49,928 nucleotides of DNA from Saprospiraceae bacterium (GTDB taxonomy: Bacteria > Bacteroidota > Bacteroidia > Chitinophagales > Saprospiraceae), in NCBI GenBank assembly GCA_028285085.1, contig JANQQI010000038.1, positions 1-49,928 of the forward strand, read 5' to 3'. Under the pieces are notes generated by a model that saw only the letters and a program-made list of their open reading frames with translations, was not told the origin of the DNA and did no database searches. The translations under genes and the position numbers were made by a program. This document shows, in pieces, positions 1 through 7,994 of the stretch (position 1 is the stretch's first letter; the number at the start of each line of letters is the position of its first letter).

Positions 1-1293
1 TTTGTCGTAATCTTCGGGGGTTGGCACATTACCGTTCAGCTCATTGGGCACATCAACACCAAGAGGTTGCCCCAGTCCAAAACGATAGAGATAATTATCA
101 AATAGTTCTAGTCCGGCGTGCGGATTACTAAAGCCATTCTTATCGACAATGTCCCGTAGGACGGTAAAGAAGTAAGTATTACAAGAGTGTTCGATAGCCG
201 TTGACACATTGTACGGATGGATATGACCGTGGCATCCCCAGCGTTGGCCTTTATAATAATAGCCCGCGTTGCAAGTGATGCCGCGATTGGGATTCAGTAT
301 ACCTTCTTGCATGGCCACGAGAGCTACCACCGATTTAAAGATGGAGCCCGGCGGATATTTAGCCATCACCGAGCGATCGAAAAAGGGTTTCAGGGTATCT
401 TGTAATAAGGTGCTAAATGCTTGTCCTCGGCTACGGTTAATGGTCAGCAAATTGGGGTCGTAAGTCGGGGTGCTGACCATGGCTAGAATTTCACCGGAAT
501 TTGGCTCAATAGCGACCACACTACCGATTTTATTTTGTAGCAATTCTTCGCCGTAACTTTGCAAATCAATATCGAGGCTCGTAATGAGGTCGTAACCAGA
601 AATGGCTACGGTATCCTTTTTACCATTTTTAAAAGAGCCCACTTCCCGTCCAAAGTTATCTTTCAATACGTAGCGCGCCCCTTTGCGCCCCCGCAACTGA
701 TCCTCGTATGCCAGCTCAAGACCGCTTGCTCCGATATAATCCCCTTTGCTGTAGCCATTGAGTTTTTCCAATTGTACTTGGTTCACCTCATTGAGATAGC
801 CCAATACGTGTGGCGCATTTTTATACGGATAGCCCCGAACATTACGCAGCTGTACCGAAAAACCCGGAAACTCATGCAAATGCTCCTGCAACCGAGTGTA
901 TCTCCGTGCAGAAATCTTGGACATAAATGTAAAAGGTAGGTGCGTTGAATAACGTCGGTCTTTCCAGTCTTTATCTAGTCGCTCCAGAAATTCTTCGCGC
1001 GTGATATCCAACAGATCGCACAACTTCGTCGTATCCATCTCAGGGTTAACATCTTTGTAAATCACCCGGAGATCGTACATGGCATTATTATTCACCAATA
1101 GCCTTCCATTCCGATCGTAAATCAACCCACGAGAAGGATACATGACGTATTTCACCATCGCAGTAGCCTGTGCTCGTTTCTGATAAGAGGTATCCAGCAA
1201 TTGGATTTGCATGGCCTTGAATAGCAGAATGGCCGCCGCAATCAGGAAAAATACCTGAATATTAAACTGTCGATTTCGATAGATATCTTTCAT
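1..1293 (-). CDS. mrdA: Penicillin-binding protein 2 (peptidoglycan transpeptidase), C-terminus cut by window edge
   Basis: Membrane-anchored class B penicillin-binding protein that cross-links peptidoglycan during lateral wall growth as part of the Rod complex. The reading frame is open to the window edge, showing the first 431 residues. Residues about 10-30 form one membrane anchor (NIQVFFLIAAAILLF). A dimerisation/pedestal domain follows, with the family motif SRGLIYDRNGRLL near 54-66. The transpeptidase domain starts near 250, with the catalytic SxxK motif at 317-320 (SIFK, in PPGSIFKS) and the SxN motif near 370-372 (SCN). The KTG motif lies outside the window. The ATG at 1293 gives the expected short cytoplasmic N-terminus. 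It sits 151 bp downstream of mreD on the same strand, the usual mreBCD-pbp2(-rodA) order, so rodA may follow to the left. Confident family call; the symbol follows context. Confidence 0.93.
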   Translation of the reverse strand, partial: MKDIYRNRQFNIQVFFLIAAAILLFKAMQIQLLDTSYQKRAQATAMVKYVMYPSRGLIYDRNGRLLVNNNAMYDLRVIYKDVNPEMDTTKLCDLLDITREEFLERLDKDWKDRRYSTHLPFTFMSKISARRYTRLQEHLHEFPGFSVQLRNVRGYPYKNAPHVLGYLNEVNQVQLEKLNGYSKGDYIGASGLELAYEDQLRGRKGARYVLKDNFGREVGSFKNGKKDTVAISGYDLITSLDIDLQSYGEELLQNKIGSVVAIEPNSGEILAMVSTPTYDPNLLTINRSRGQAFSTLLQDTLKPFFDRSVMAKYPPGSIFKSVVALVAMQEGILNPNRGITCNAGYYYKGQRWGCHGHIHPYNVSTAIEHSCNTYFFTVLRDIVDKNGFSNPHAGLELFDNYLYRFGLGQPLGVDVPNELNGNVPTPEDYDK

Positions 1294-1444
1294 GTCCGCA
1301 GTTGATGCGTTTGACAGATTTGAAATGCTTTATGAATCCTTATTCTAAAAATAGTCTTTTAAAATAATTCAAGTTTCGATCAAAATAAGAATTGTCGAAT
1401 AGAAGATAAAACGTTAGATACACCTTTTTGATGCAACAATCCTG

Positions 1445-1966
1445 TCATTCTTTAGGATCGAAAACAAATTGATAAATAACAACTAAAATAATTGATACCA
1501 AAAAACTAAAAATCGTGCGTAAGAAAATATCTCCTATGTAGTAAAAAGTAAAAGCGTCTACTGAAAAATAAAAAAACAAATGCAAGAATAATAAGGTCGC
1601 TGCGTAGATCAAAAACCAATTAATACCGAAGCGATGTTTTGTTGGACTATAGTTAATGTTGTAACCACCCTTAGGTTCGTAGATCGCTAAAATGTAGGGT
1701 CGAATAAAAGCCGTAAAGACAGATGCGCTGGCGTGAACACCGTAGGTATCGTAAAAAACATCAACAAAGAATCCCAATACAAAGCCCAGTAATACCAGCA
1801 AAGAGTGTGGGGTCCGCAAGGGGAGTAAAATCAGGAAAAGCGGATAAATAATGATACTGATATAATTGAAATCCGCACCGCCCAAATTAATACTCCTCAG
1901 TACCAGTACTTGCAAGATCACAAGCCCTAAAAAACGAAATATATTTGCTACTATGACATTACTCAT
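1445..1966 (-). CDS. mreD: Rod shape-determining protein MreD
   Basis: Small polytopic inner-membrane protein (173 residues) of the elongation complex that links MreC to the membrane-embedded Rod machinery. Nearly the whole chain is hydrophobic, with about five membrane segments. MreD-typical features include the patch GFVLGFFVDVFYDTYGVHA (about 61-79), which carries the acidic residue after a helix, and the following ASASVFTAFIRPYIL. Its ATG at 1966 lies inside the end of mreC, overlapping by 8 bp, so the two are probably translationally coupled. MreD sequences diverge quickly, so the call rests on topology, length and position as much as on identity. Confidence 0.9.
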   Translation of the reverse strand: MSNVIVANIFRFLGLVILQVLVLRSINLGGADFNYISIIIYPLFLILLPLRTPHSLLVLLGFVLGFFVDVFYDTYGVHASASVFTAFIRPYILAIYEPKGGYNINYSPTKHRFGINWFLIYAATLLFLHLFFYFSVDAFTFYYIGDIFLRTIFSFLVSIILVVIYQFVFDPKE

Positions 1967-2795
1967 CCGACTCGGCGCTTTCCAACTGATTTAATTCTTC
2001 CTGGTGCATATTCTCGACCACGTAAACATATTTTACACTGCTAAAATTCATCGATAGCCCCACATTGATTTCATAAAAATTACTACCCGGTTGACGCCAA
2101 AAGGTATCGATCGTCCCCAGCATAATACCCGGCGGAAAGATCGTGGAATAACCACTGGTTTGCACTGTATCTCCGATCTCTAGCTGCGCGTGCTTCGGCA
2201 CATCAATCATGCTGACGGTCCTGGAGTCATTCCCTCGCCATACAATTGATCCGAAATAGCCATTGCGCTGAATTGCCGCACTGATTTTTGTTTGGCGATG
2301 CAGCAGCGGAATCAAGCGGGAATAATTCCCGGTGCAGCGTTTAATAATTCCAACGACGCCTTTTTGATCGGCGCCAATAACGCCCATGCTGGGCTTAATC
2401 CCGTGGTTACGACCACGGTCAATGGTGATGCTATTATTGCTGCGATTAATTGAATTACTAATGATCTTGGCGCTTTGGAAGACAAAAAGCTGCCCCTTTT
2501 CTGGCTCCCGAATAGAATCCCGGAAGATAGCTTTGATAAAGCGTGCGTTATCCGCTTCTGCCAGCAAGCGTGCATTTTCGCGAGCCAAGCTATCGGCTAC
2601 AGTAGACAACTGAATGTACTGGGCTACGTTATCGTAACGATCCGTGAGGGCATCCGAAACCGATGCGACCGAGTTGAAATAAATTTCCCGCTGGGCCTGA
2701 TTATTATTCACCACCAGATACATACATAGTATCTCTAGGAAGATGAAGGTCACGAAACCTCCGTGGCGAACAAATAAGAAAATCAGATTGCGCAT
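1959..2795 (-). CDS. mreC: Rod shape-determining protein MreC
   Basis: Bitopic inner-membrane protein (278 residues) whose periplasmic part forms filaments and activates PBP2. Residues about 8-28 (FVRHGGFVTFIFLEILCMYLV) are the membrane anchor. A coiled-coil segment covers about 55-95, followed by the MreC beta-domain, in which NSITIDRGRNHGIKPSMGVI and GVVGIIKRCTGNYSRLIPLL are family-typical. The tail is acidic (ELNQLESAESDE). It is the second gene of the operon, starting 72 bp after mreB and overlapping mreD by 8 bp. Length and domain order match the family. Confidence 0.95.
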   Translation of the reverse strand: MRNLIFLFVRHGGFVTFIFLEILCMYLVVNNNQAQREIYFNSVASVSDALTDRYDNVAQYIQLSTVADSLARENARLLAEADNARFIKAIFRDSIREPEKGQLFVFQSAKIISNSINRSNNSITIDRGRNHGIKPSMGVIGADQKGVVGIIKRCTGNYSRLIPLLHRQTKISAAIQRNGYFGSIVWRGNDSRTVSMIDVPKHAQLEIGDTVQTSGYSTIFPPGIMLGTIDTFWRQPGSNFYEINVGLSMNFSSVKYVYVVENMHQEELNQLESAESDE

Positions 2796-2867
2796 GGCCG
2801 GGGATATTCGAGCTGGAAAGCCCGTGAATGATCAAAATCGGGCCGTCACTCGCTCCAACCCTAAGGG

Positions 2868-3899
2868 TTATACACTTTTGCGGTCGATTAAAAACGAGAA
2901 CTTATCGGTGTTTTTGAGGGCGATCCCGGTACCGCGTACTACAGCGCGGAGTGGATCTTCAGCAATATGTACCGGCAATTTCGTTTTTGAAGCAACGCGT
3001 TTGTCGAGGCCACGAAGCAAGGCACCACCACCGGTCAAATACAAGCCGGTTTTGTAAATATCGGAAGCTAGCTCGGGCGGCGTTGTTTCCAATGCCTTGA
3101 GAATAGCATCCTCAACTTTCGAAATGGATTTATCGAGCGCGTGCGCGATTTCTTGATAAGAGATAGTAATCTGCTTAGGGATACCCGTCATCAAATCCCG
3201 GCCATTAACAGCATAATCTTCGGGTGGATTTTCGAGTTCGTGTAGCGCCGATCCAACATGAATTTTAATTTGCTCGGCGGTGCGCTCTCCAATCAGGATA
3301 TTGTGCTGCCGTTTCATGTAGTTCATAATGTCTACAGTAAACTCATCACCGGCCGTACGAATCGATTGGTCACACACGATCCCGGACAACGCTATAACCG
3401 CAATCTCAGTCGTTCCTCCTCCAATATCGATAATCATGTTGCCGATTGGCTCTTCTACATCTAATCCGATTCCCAAGGCTGCAGCCATTGGCTCGTGGAT
3501 GAGGTATGTTTCTTTTGAATCTACATTATCTGCGGAATCGAAAACGGCGCGTTTTTCCACCTCCGTGATTCCCGAAGGAATACAAATCACCATTTTCATA
3601 TGGGTGAAAAATTTACGGCGCGTTCCAGTCATATTGATCAAACCTTCGATCATACTTTCCGCAGCTGTAAAATCTGCAATCACCCCATCTTTTAATGGGC
3701 GAACCGTTTTTATATTTTCGTGTGTTTTTTCGTGCATCTGCATCGCCTTCTTGCCAACCGCAATCGTCTGCTGTGTACGTCGATCGATCGCCACAATAGA
3801 AGGCTCATCCACAACCACTTTCCCGTCTTGTATGATCAGGGTATTTGCGGTCCCTAGATCGATAGCCAATTCTTGAGTGAAGAAATTGAAAAGTTTCAT
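2868..3899 (-). CDS. mreB: Rod shape-determining protein MreB (bacterial actin)
   Basis: Cytoplasmic actin-like ATPase (343 residues) that forms membrane-bound filaments and directs the Rod complex. The N-terminal phosphate-1 loop ELAIDLGTANTLI (residues about 10-22) and the phosphate-2 motif MIIDIGGGTTEIAVI are intact, as is the adenosine motif LTGGGALLRGLD near 288-299. NMIIDIGGG and EPMAAALGIG are also MreB-typical. Length is standard. The ATG at 3899 is followed immediately by the amphipathic MKLFNFFTQE. It is the first gene of mreB-mreC-mreD-pbp2 and has a TAnnTTTG promoter box 141-148 bp upstream. Confidence 0.97.
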   Translation of the reverse strand: MKLFNFFTQELAIDLGTANTLIIQDGKVVVDEPSIVAIDRRTQQTIAVGKKAMQMHEKTHENIKTVRPLKDGVIADFTAAESMIEGLINMTGTRRKFFTHMKMVICIPSGITEVEKRAVFDSADNVDSKETYLIHEPMAAALGIGLDVEEPIGNMIIDIGGGTTEIAVIALSGIVCDQSIRTAGDEFTVDIMNYMKRQHNILIGERTAEQIKIHVGSALHELENPPEDYAVNGRDLMTGIPKQITISYQEIAHALDKSISKVEDAILKALETTPPELASDIYKTGLYLTGGGALLRGLDKRVASKTKLPVHIAEDPLRAVVRGTGIALKNTDKFSFLIDRKSV

Positions 3900-4039
3900 T
3901 AACCTTTGAATAGTGTTTATTTTTTCCCCTCGGAAAATGCGTTACCAATTGATAGTCTCTGAATCTGCTTTCTCTGTGTATTACCCTTTGTAATTTTGGT
4001 AGAAATACAAAAGAAAAGAATTTTTGTGTAATATCTAAA

Positions 4040-4047
4040 CAAAGTTA
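4040..4047 (-). promoter_or_regulatory. Putative -7 box (TAACTTTG) of the mreBCD-pbp2 operon
   Basis: Perfect match to the Bacteroidota -7 consensus TAnnTTTG on the minus strand, in the AT-rich gap upstream of mreB. The transcript would start near 4035 and carry a leader of about 135 nt. I see no good -33 box at the usual spacing. Confidence 0.4.
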
Positions 4048-4146
4048 CGAATACTTATAATGCTTCTGTAATGGTTTGAAAGAAAGTTAACTACAGTTGC
4101 AAATTCGTTTCTTATGATTTTTTATTTTTTCACAAAATTCTACTTT

Positions 4147-5415
4147 TTATCCTACAATAATTTCCCACATATTCTCCGGATTCAAATAGCGTTTTGCTAG
4201 TTCGCGAATCGTCTCCGGGGTAATCGTTCGAATGGTATTAATGAGATTAGGAAAAGTTTGCTCGGGCAATTCTTCCATGATAATCGACCGCGTTACATCC
4301 ATCACATTGAATGGCCCATCGAGCATCGTGAGTAAGTTGCCGAGCAAATAATTGCGCACCATCTCCATTTCTTCAGTAGTGACCAACTTTTCCTGTAAGA
4401 TGCGCATCTCACGATAAATCTCCGTCATCGTTTTTTCTACAAAGGTATTGCCGACTTCGGTGCCGATATAAAAATACCCATCGTGATGCATGGCATCGAG
4501 CGTAGAAAAGATATTGTAAGTATAGCCTTTTTCTTCACGAATATTTGCCATTAAACGCGAACCAAAATAGCCGCCCAAAATCGTGTTCAAAACATAGCAT
4601 CCAGCAAAGTCAGCGTGCTTTCGATTGAATAAGCGGCAACCCATCCGAATCGCTGTTTGTACATTATCGGGATGGGGGATACGTTCTTTTTGCGGTAGCG
4701 GCACATGATCCGGGAAAGGTGGCAATTGTGGAAGGCCGGAGGCCATCCCTTGCCCGAAATAACGATTCAACAACGGTTGTGTGCCAGGCTCTACTCGGCC
4801 ACTGACAAAAATAGTGCAATTGTCAGCAGTGTAGGTTCGGCTGTAATGCTCGATCAGATGACTTTGTTGCAAAGCATCATAATCGGCTGGCAAACTATTA
4901 TAACCATAAGGATGATCTTCTCCGAAGATACGGCCCGTGACTTCGCGATAAGCAACCACATCATTCTTAGCCAGATCGACTTGCAAACGTTGCTTGCTAT
5001 TCTTGATGAAAGTCGCCAGCTCATGCTCAGGAAAGGCGGGAGCTTGGACCAGTTCAGCCACGACCGGCAACAAATCAGCGATATAGCGATTGAGGGTATA
5101 CAAAATCACCCGGGAAGTATCCAGGCTAAAAGGCGTACTCAAAGTGGCACCGTAAAAATCAATTTTTTCGGCTATGGTAGCTGAATCCATATTACGGCTG
5201 CCTTCCTTGATTAGGCTTGCCGTGGCCCGGGCGGCCAGGCGCTGGCGTTCGTAGGGCCGCCCGGCGCGAAAGACAATTTCTATTTTGGTCACCTCTTGGG
5301 TTCCCATGCTAATTTCGTAGACCGGAATACCATTGTCGAGGCGGTAGTGCACCGGCTGAGGCAATTGCAAAGGAAAAATGGTTTTAATGGGAGGTGGTTG
5401 GGTTCTATCCGGCAT
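4147..5415 (-). CDS. M16 family peptidase homologue without the zinc-binding motif
   Basis: Protein of 422 residues with the pitrilysin/processing-peptidase (M16) fold, two tandem halves. At the site where active members carry HxxEH, this chain reads AARATASLIKEGSRN (about 61-75), so both zinc histidines and the catalytic glutamate are missing. The C-terminal half keeps the substrate-binding R/Y motif (SRLMANIREEKGYTYNIFS, about 285-303). This is the pattern of the non-catalytic subunit of two-chain M16 enzymes, where one chain holds zinc and the other holds the R/Y pair. No active partner is adjacent: mreB lies downstream and dnaN is divergent. There is no signal peptide, so the protein is probably cytoplasmic. 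The ATG at 5415 lies 37 bp after a TAnnTTTG box. The family is certain; the inactive-subunit role is inferred. Confidence 0.88.
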   Translation of the reverse strand: MPDRTQPPPIKTIFPLQLPQPVHYRLDNGIPVYEISMGTQEVTKIEIVFRAGRPYERQRLAARATASLIKEGSRNMDSATIAEKIDFYGATLSTPFSLDTSRVILYTLNRYIADLLPVVAELVQAPAFPEHELATFIKNSKQRLQVDLAKNDVVAYREVTGRIFGEDHPYGYNSLPADYDALQQSHLIEHYSRTYTADNCTIFVSGRVEPGTQPLLNRYFGQGMASGLPQLPPFPDHVPLPQKERIPHPDNVQTAIRMGCRLFNRKHADFAGCYVLNTILGGYFGSRLMANIREEKGYTYNIFSTLDAMHHDGYFYIGTEVGNTFVEKTMTEIYREMRILQEKLVTTEEMEMVRNYLLGNLLTMLDGPFNVMDVTRSIIMEELPEQTFPNLINTIRTITPETIRELAKRYLNPENMWEIIVG

Positions 5416-5451
5416 TGATCTCGCTGCTTTCTAAAATAATGATTTGCGACG

Positions 5452-5459
5452 CAAAATTA
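5452..5459 (-). promoter_or_regulatory. Putative -7 box (TAATTTTG) for the M16 homologue
   Basis: Perfect TAnnTTTG match on the minus strand. It predicts a transcript start near 5447 and a leader of about 32 nt before the ATG at 5415. No clear -33 box. Confidence 0.4.
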
Positions 5460-5599
5460 GCAAATTGCGGGGCTTAGGACAGGGAATTGGGTCGTCAAAT
5501 TATTCCTAATTACAATCTCCACCTAAAAGTCTGTATTATAACCAGTAAGTTATCAACATTCTGTTAATAGTTTATAGTAAAAAAAATGATAAGAAGGTG

Positions 5600-5607
5600 T
5601 ATTTTTG
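5600..5607 (+). promoter_or_regulatory. Putative -7 box (TATTTTTG) for the dnaN operon
   Basis: Perfect TAnnTTTG match on the plus strand, about 108 bp upstream of the dnaN ATG. A weak T-rich -33 candidate (TTTA) lies near 5571. Confidence 0.4.
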
Positions 5608-5714
5608 TAGGCCGCAATAGCTCTCAACAGCTTGCGTCGATTTACAATTTGTTTTGACGGTATCAACGATGCAAATAACTGTGTCAGCTCCGTCTTTAAA
5701 ACCAAATTTTATAC

Positions 5715-6830
5715 ATGAAATTCAGCGTTTCCTCTTCCGATTTATTAAAGCAACTCCAAATTGCCGGCGGTGCCATTAGTTCTAATCCGGTATTGCCCAT
5801 TCTCGAAGACTTTCTTTTCACTATCCAGGACAACCAGCTGACTATTTCCGCTACGGATTTAGAAACAACCATCACGACGACCATTGAGGTGATGTCAGAT
5901 GGCAATGGTCGCATAGCCGTGCCGGCGCGCATTTTACTGGATACCCTTAAAGAGTTGCCCCAACAGCCGATTACCTTCAACGTTAATGAAGATAACTTCG
6001 GCATTGAAATCACCTCGGCTTACGGTAAATATCGTTTGGCCGGTGAGAACGGAGAGGACTACCCAGAGTTACCACAAGCAGATAATGTCGACACGGTAGG
6101 CATTGCCGCTCAATCACTCTCACAAGCAATTAGCAAAACGCTTTTTGCGACTTCCAACGACGAGCTACGTCCGGCAATGACGGGTGTTTATTTTCAGGTG
6201 GACTTCAACAAGCTGACCTTCGTTGCCACCGATGCACATAAATTGGTTAAATACACCTTCACAGAGATATCCAGTGAAGTCTCAACTTCTTTCATCGTTC
6301 CCAAGAAAGCACTCAATCTATTGAAAGGGGCTTTACCTTCTGGCGATGAAGTCAAATTATCGTTTGATAAAGCGAATGCTTTCTTCAGCTTTGCTAACGT
6401 CAATTTGGTGTGCCGCCTGATCGATGCGAAATACCCGGATTACAATGCAGTGATTCCGGTTGACAACGCCAACTTACTGACCTTAGGTCGTACCGATTTT
6501 ATGAACTCATTGAAACGGATTGCGATCTACGCTAACAAAACGACTAACCAAGTCATTCTCAATATTAACGACGGTAGCCTCACCGTATCGGCACAAGACC
6601 TTGATTTTTCTAACGAAGCAACCGAGCAGTTGACCTGTACTTATACTGGCGAACCATTGACGATTGGCTTCAACGCTAAGTTTCTCATTGAGATGCTCAA
6701 CGTACTGGAAAGTGAAGAGGTTAAAATGGAATTGTCTTCTCCGACCAGAGCGGGTATTTTATTCCCAATCGATGTTGTCGAAGGTGAAGAGATTCTCATG
6801 CTCGTCATGCCGGTGATGCTGAGTAACTAG
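5715..6830 (+). CDS. dnaN: DNA polymerase III subunit beta (sliding clamp)
   Basis: Ring-shaped processivity clamp (371 residues) that tethers the replicative polymerase and many repair proteins to DNA. Three topologically similar domains lie at about 1-120, 125-245 and 250-371. Family markers include the start MKFSVSSSDLLKQLQIAGGAISSNPVLPIL (described in parts), ISATDLETTI near 44-53, the middle-domain block RPAMTGVYFQ and VATDAHKL, and the C-terminal end LMLVMPVMLSN matching the conserved MPMR-like strand. Length is standard. It is the first gene of a tight operon, 9 bp before a lipoprotein gene and then nadD. It is not next to dnaA, unlike in many bacteria. Confidence 0.97.
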   Translation: MKFSVSSSDLLKQLQIAGGAISSNPVLPILEDFLFTIQDNQLTISATDLETTITTTIEVMSDGNGRIAVPARILLDTLKELPQQPITFNVNEDNFGIEITSAYGKYRLAGENGEDYPELPQADNVDTVGIAAQSLSQAISKTLFATSNDELRPAMTGVYFQVDFNKLTFVATDAHKLVKYTFTEISSEVSTSFIVPKKALNLLKGALPSGDEVKLSFDKANAFFSFANVNLVCRLIDAKYPDYNAVIPVDNANLLTLGRTDFMNSLKRIAIYANKTTNQVILNINDGSLTVSAQDLDFSNEATEQLTCTYTGEPLTIGFNAKFLIEMLNVLESEEVKMELSSPTRAGILFPIDVVEGEEILMLVMPVMLSN

Positions 6831-6839
6831 CCCTTTCGT

Positions 6840-7274
6840 ATGAATATCCGCTGGTTTTGCTTATTTCTACTCGTGTGGAGTTGTCAAGCTGAAAAGAAGA
6901 CTCCACCACCGCCTTTACCGAATACGCCACAGGAAGTTGCTCAGGTATGGGTAGAAGCATTTTACCGGGATAGTTTTGCAAGAGCGCTGAGCCTCAGCAC
7001 AACCGATACCAAGGAAATGATTGAAACCCTACGTAAGGATCTAATCCCTGATGTCGAAAATATCGCCTTTACGATTTCCAATATGCGCTGTGAAGTCCGG
7101 GGTGACTCCGCGACTTGCGATTACCTATACAGCGAAGCGACCGAACGCTCGGAAGAGTTTGTAAGCTTGCTGCGGGTCGAGGGCCAATGGCTCGTCGATG
7201 AGCGCTTGCAGGAAGATTCGGAAGAATTCCAACAATTGCAGGAAGAGGTACGCGAATTATTTGAAGAAAACTGA
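6840..7274 (+). CDS. Small lipoprotein, NTF2-like/DUF4878-like fold
   Basis: Predicted lipoprotein of 144 residues. The N-terminus MNIRWFCLFLLVWSCQ has a short hydrophobic core and a cysteine at 15 in a loose lipobox (LVWSC), followed by a proline-rich linker (TPPPPLPNTP). The remainder resembles NTF2-like lipoproteins: a helical start (EVAQVWVEAFYRDSFARALSL) and then antiparallel strands with paired cysteines (MRCEV, ATCDY), ending in QWLVDERL and a glutamate-rich tail. It sits between dnaN and nadD with gaps of 9 and 10 bp, so it is cotranscribed with them, but nothing links its function to either. The exact Pfam family is uncertain. Confidence 0.75.
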   Translation: MNIRWFCLFLLVWSCQAEKKTPPPPLPNTPQEVAQVWVEAFYRDSFARALSLSTTDTKEMIETLRKDLIPDVENIAFTISNMRCEVRGDSATCDYLYSEATERSEEFVSLLRVEGQWLVDERLQEDSEEFQQLQEEVRELFEEN

Positions 7275-7284
7275 GCAAGCACCT

Positions 7285-7863
7285 ATGAAAACTGGTCTTT
7301 TCTTTGGTTCTTTCAATCCTATCCACATCGGTCATTTGATCATTGCGAACTTTATGGCGACGCAAACGAATCTCGATCAAGTCTGGCTAGTGGTCTCTCC
7401 ACAAAATCCATTAAAGCCTAAAAATTCACTAGCACGCGACTACGACCGTTTACATTTGGTCCGGCTTGGCATTGGTGATAATCCCCGACTCAAAGCCTCT
7501 AATATCGAGTTCGATCTTCCCAAACCATCTTATACCATAGATACCCTGACCTATTTACGAGAATTGCATCCAGAGCGAGAATTCGTACTGATCATGGGGA
7601 GCGATAATCTGGCGACCTTGCATAAGTGGAAAAACTATGACATCATCCTACGGGATTATGCTATTTACGTTTACCAACGTCCGGACTATCATCCTGGAGA
7701 ATTGGCGGATCATCCCCAGGTGAAGTTATTTGAAGTCGCGTTAATGCAAATTTCGGCCAGTTATATTCGCAAATGCATCCGTGAGGAGAAATCAGTACAA
7801 TATTTGGTACCCGATCCGGTTTTTGAGTATCTCGGGAGTAGTCATTTGTATCGATCAAAATAA
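7285..7863 (+). CDS. nadD: Nicotinate-nucleotide adenylyltransferase
   Basis: Adenylates nicotinate mononucleotide to deamido-NAD with ATP, the penultimate step of NAD synthesis, in the cytoplasm. The 192-residue chain starts with the nucleotidyltransferase loop GLFFGSFNPIHIGH (about 4-17), which contains the HxGH motif. FVLIMGSDNLATLHKWKNYD (about 101-120) is the NadD substrate-binding segment, and ISASYIRKCI (about 155-164) is the ISSTxIR-like ATP-binding motif. The ATG at 7285 is chosen because the residues upstream in the same frame overlap the lipoprotein gene and are not NadD-like. Third gene of the dnaN operon, 10 bp after its neighbour. Confidence 0.96.
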   Translation: MKTGLFFGSFNPIHIGHLIIANFMATQTNLDQVWLVVSPQNPLKPKNSLARDYDRLHLVRLGIGDNPRLKASNIEFDLPKPSYTIDTLTYLRELHPEREFVLIMGSDNLATLHKWKNYDIILRDYAIYVYQRPDYHPGELADHPQVKLFEVALMQISASYIRKCIREEKSVQYLVPDPVFEYLGSSHLYRSK

Positions 7864-7914
7864 GCGCGTCAGCTGACTGACAATCTCTTCTATTCTAAAA
7901 ACCAAAAACAATAA

Positions 7915-7922
7915 TAACTTTG
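7915..7922 (+). promoter_or_regulatory. Putative -7 box (TAACTTTG) for the PorZ-like gene
   Basis: Perfect TAnnTTTG match in the short gap after nadD. It predicts a leader of about 67 nt before the ATG at 7995. No strong -33 box. Confidence 0.4.
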
Positions 7923-7994
7923 TTGAAAAGTTATAACACGAGTGCATATTCTGACCTCTTGATGGTCAGAGTGATTTCAACCAATGACTTTACT

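Larger units (their letters stand above)
5416..5714. other. Divergent intergenic region between the M16 homologue and dnaN
   Basis: A 299 bp AT-rich gap with no coding potential. It holds a minus-strand TAATTTTG box (5452-5459) for the M16 gene and a plus-strand TATTTTTG box (5600-5607) for dnaN. One DnaA-box-like 9-mer, TTATCAACA, lies at 5550-5558 and is not repeated nearby. Confidence 0.6.

Noticed and set aside
3328-3876. 182-codon plus-strand frame opposite mreB
   Set aside because: Antisense shadow of a highly conserved gene.
5416-5714. Possible replication origin next to dnaN
   Set aside because: Only one DnaA-box-like 9-mer (TTATCAACA) with a mismatch, no dnaA gene adjacent and no box cluster.
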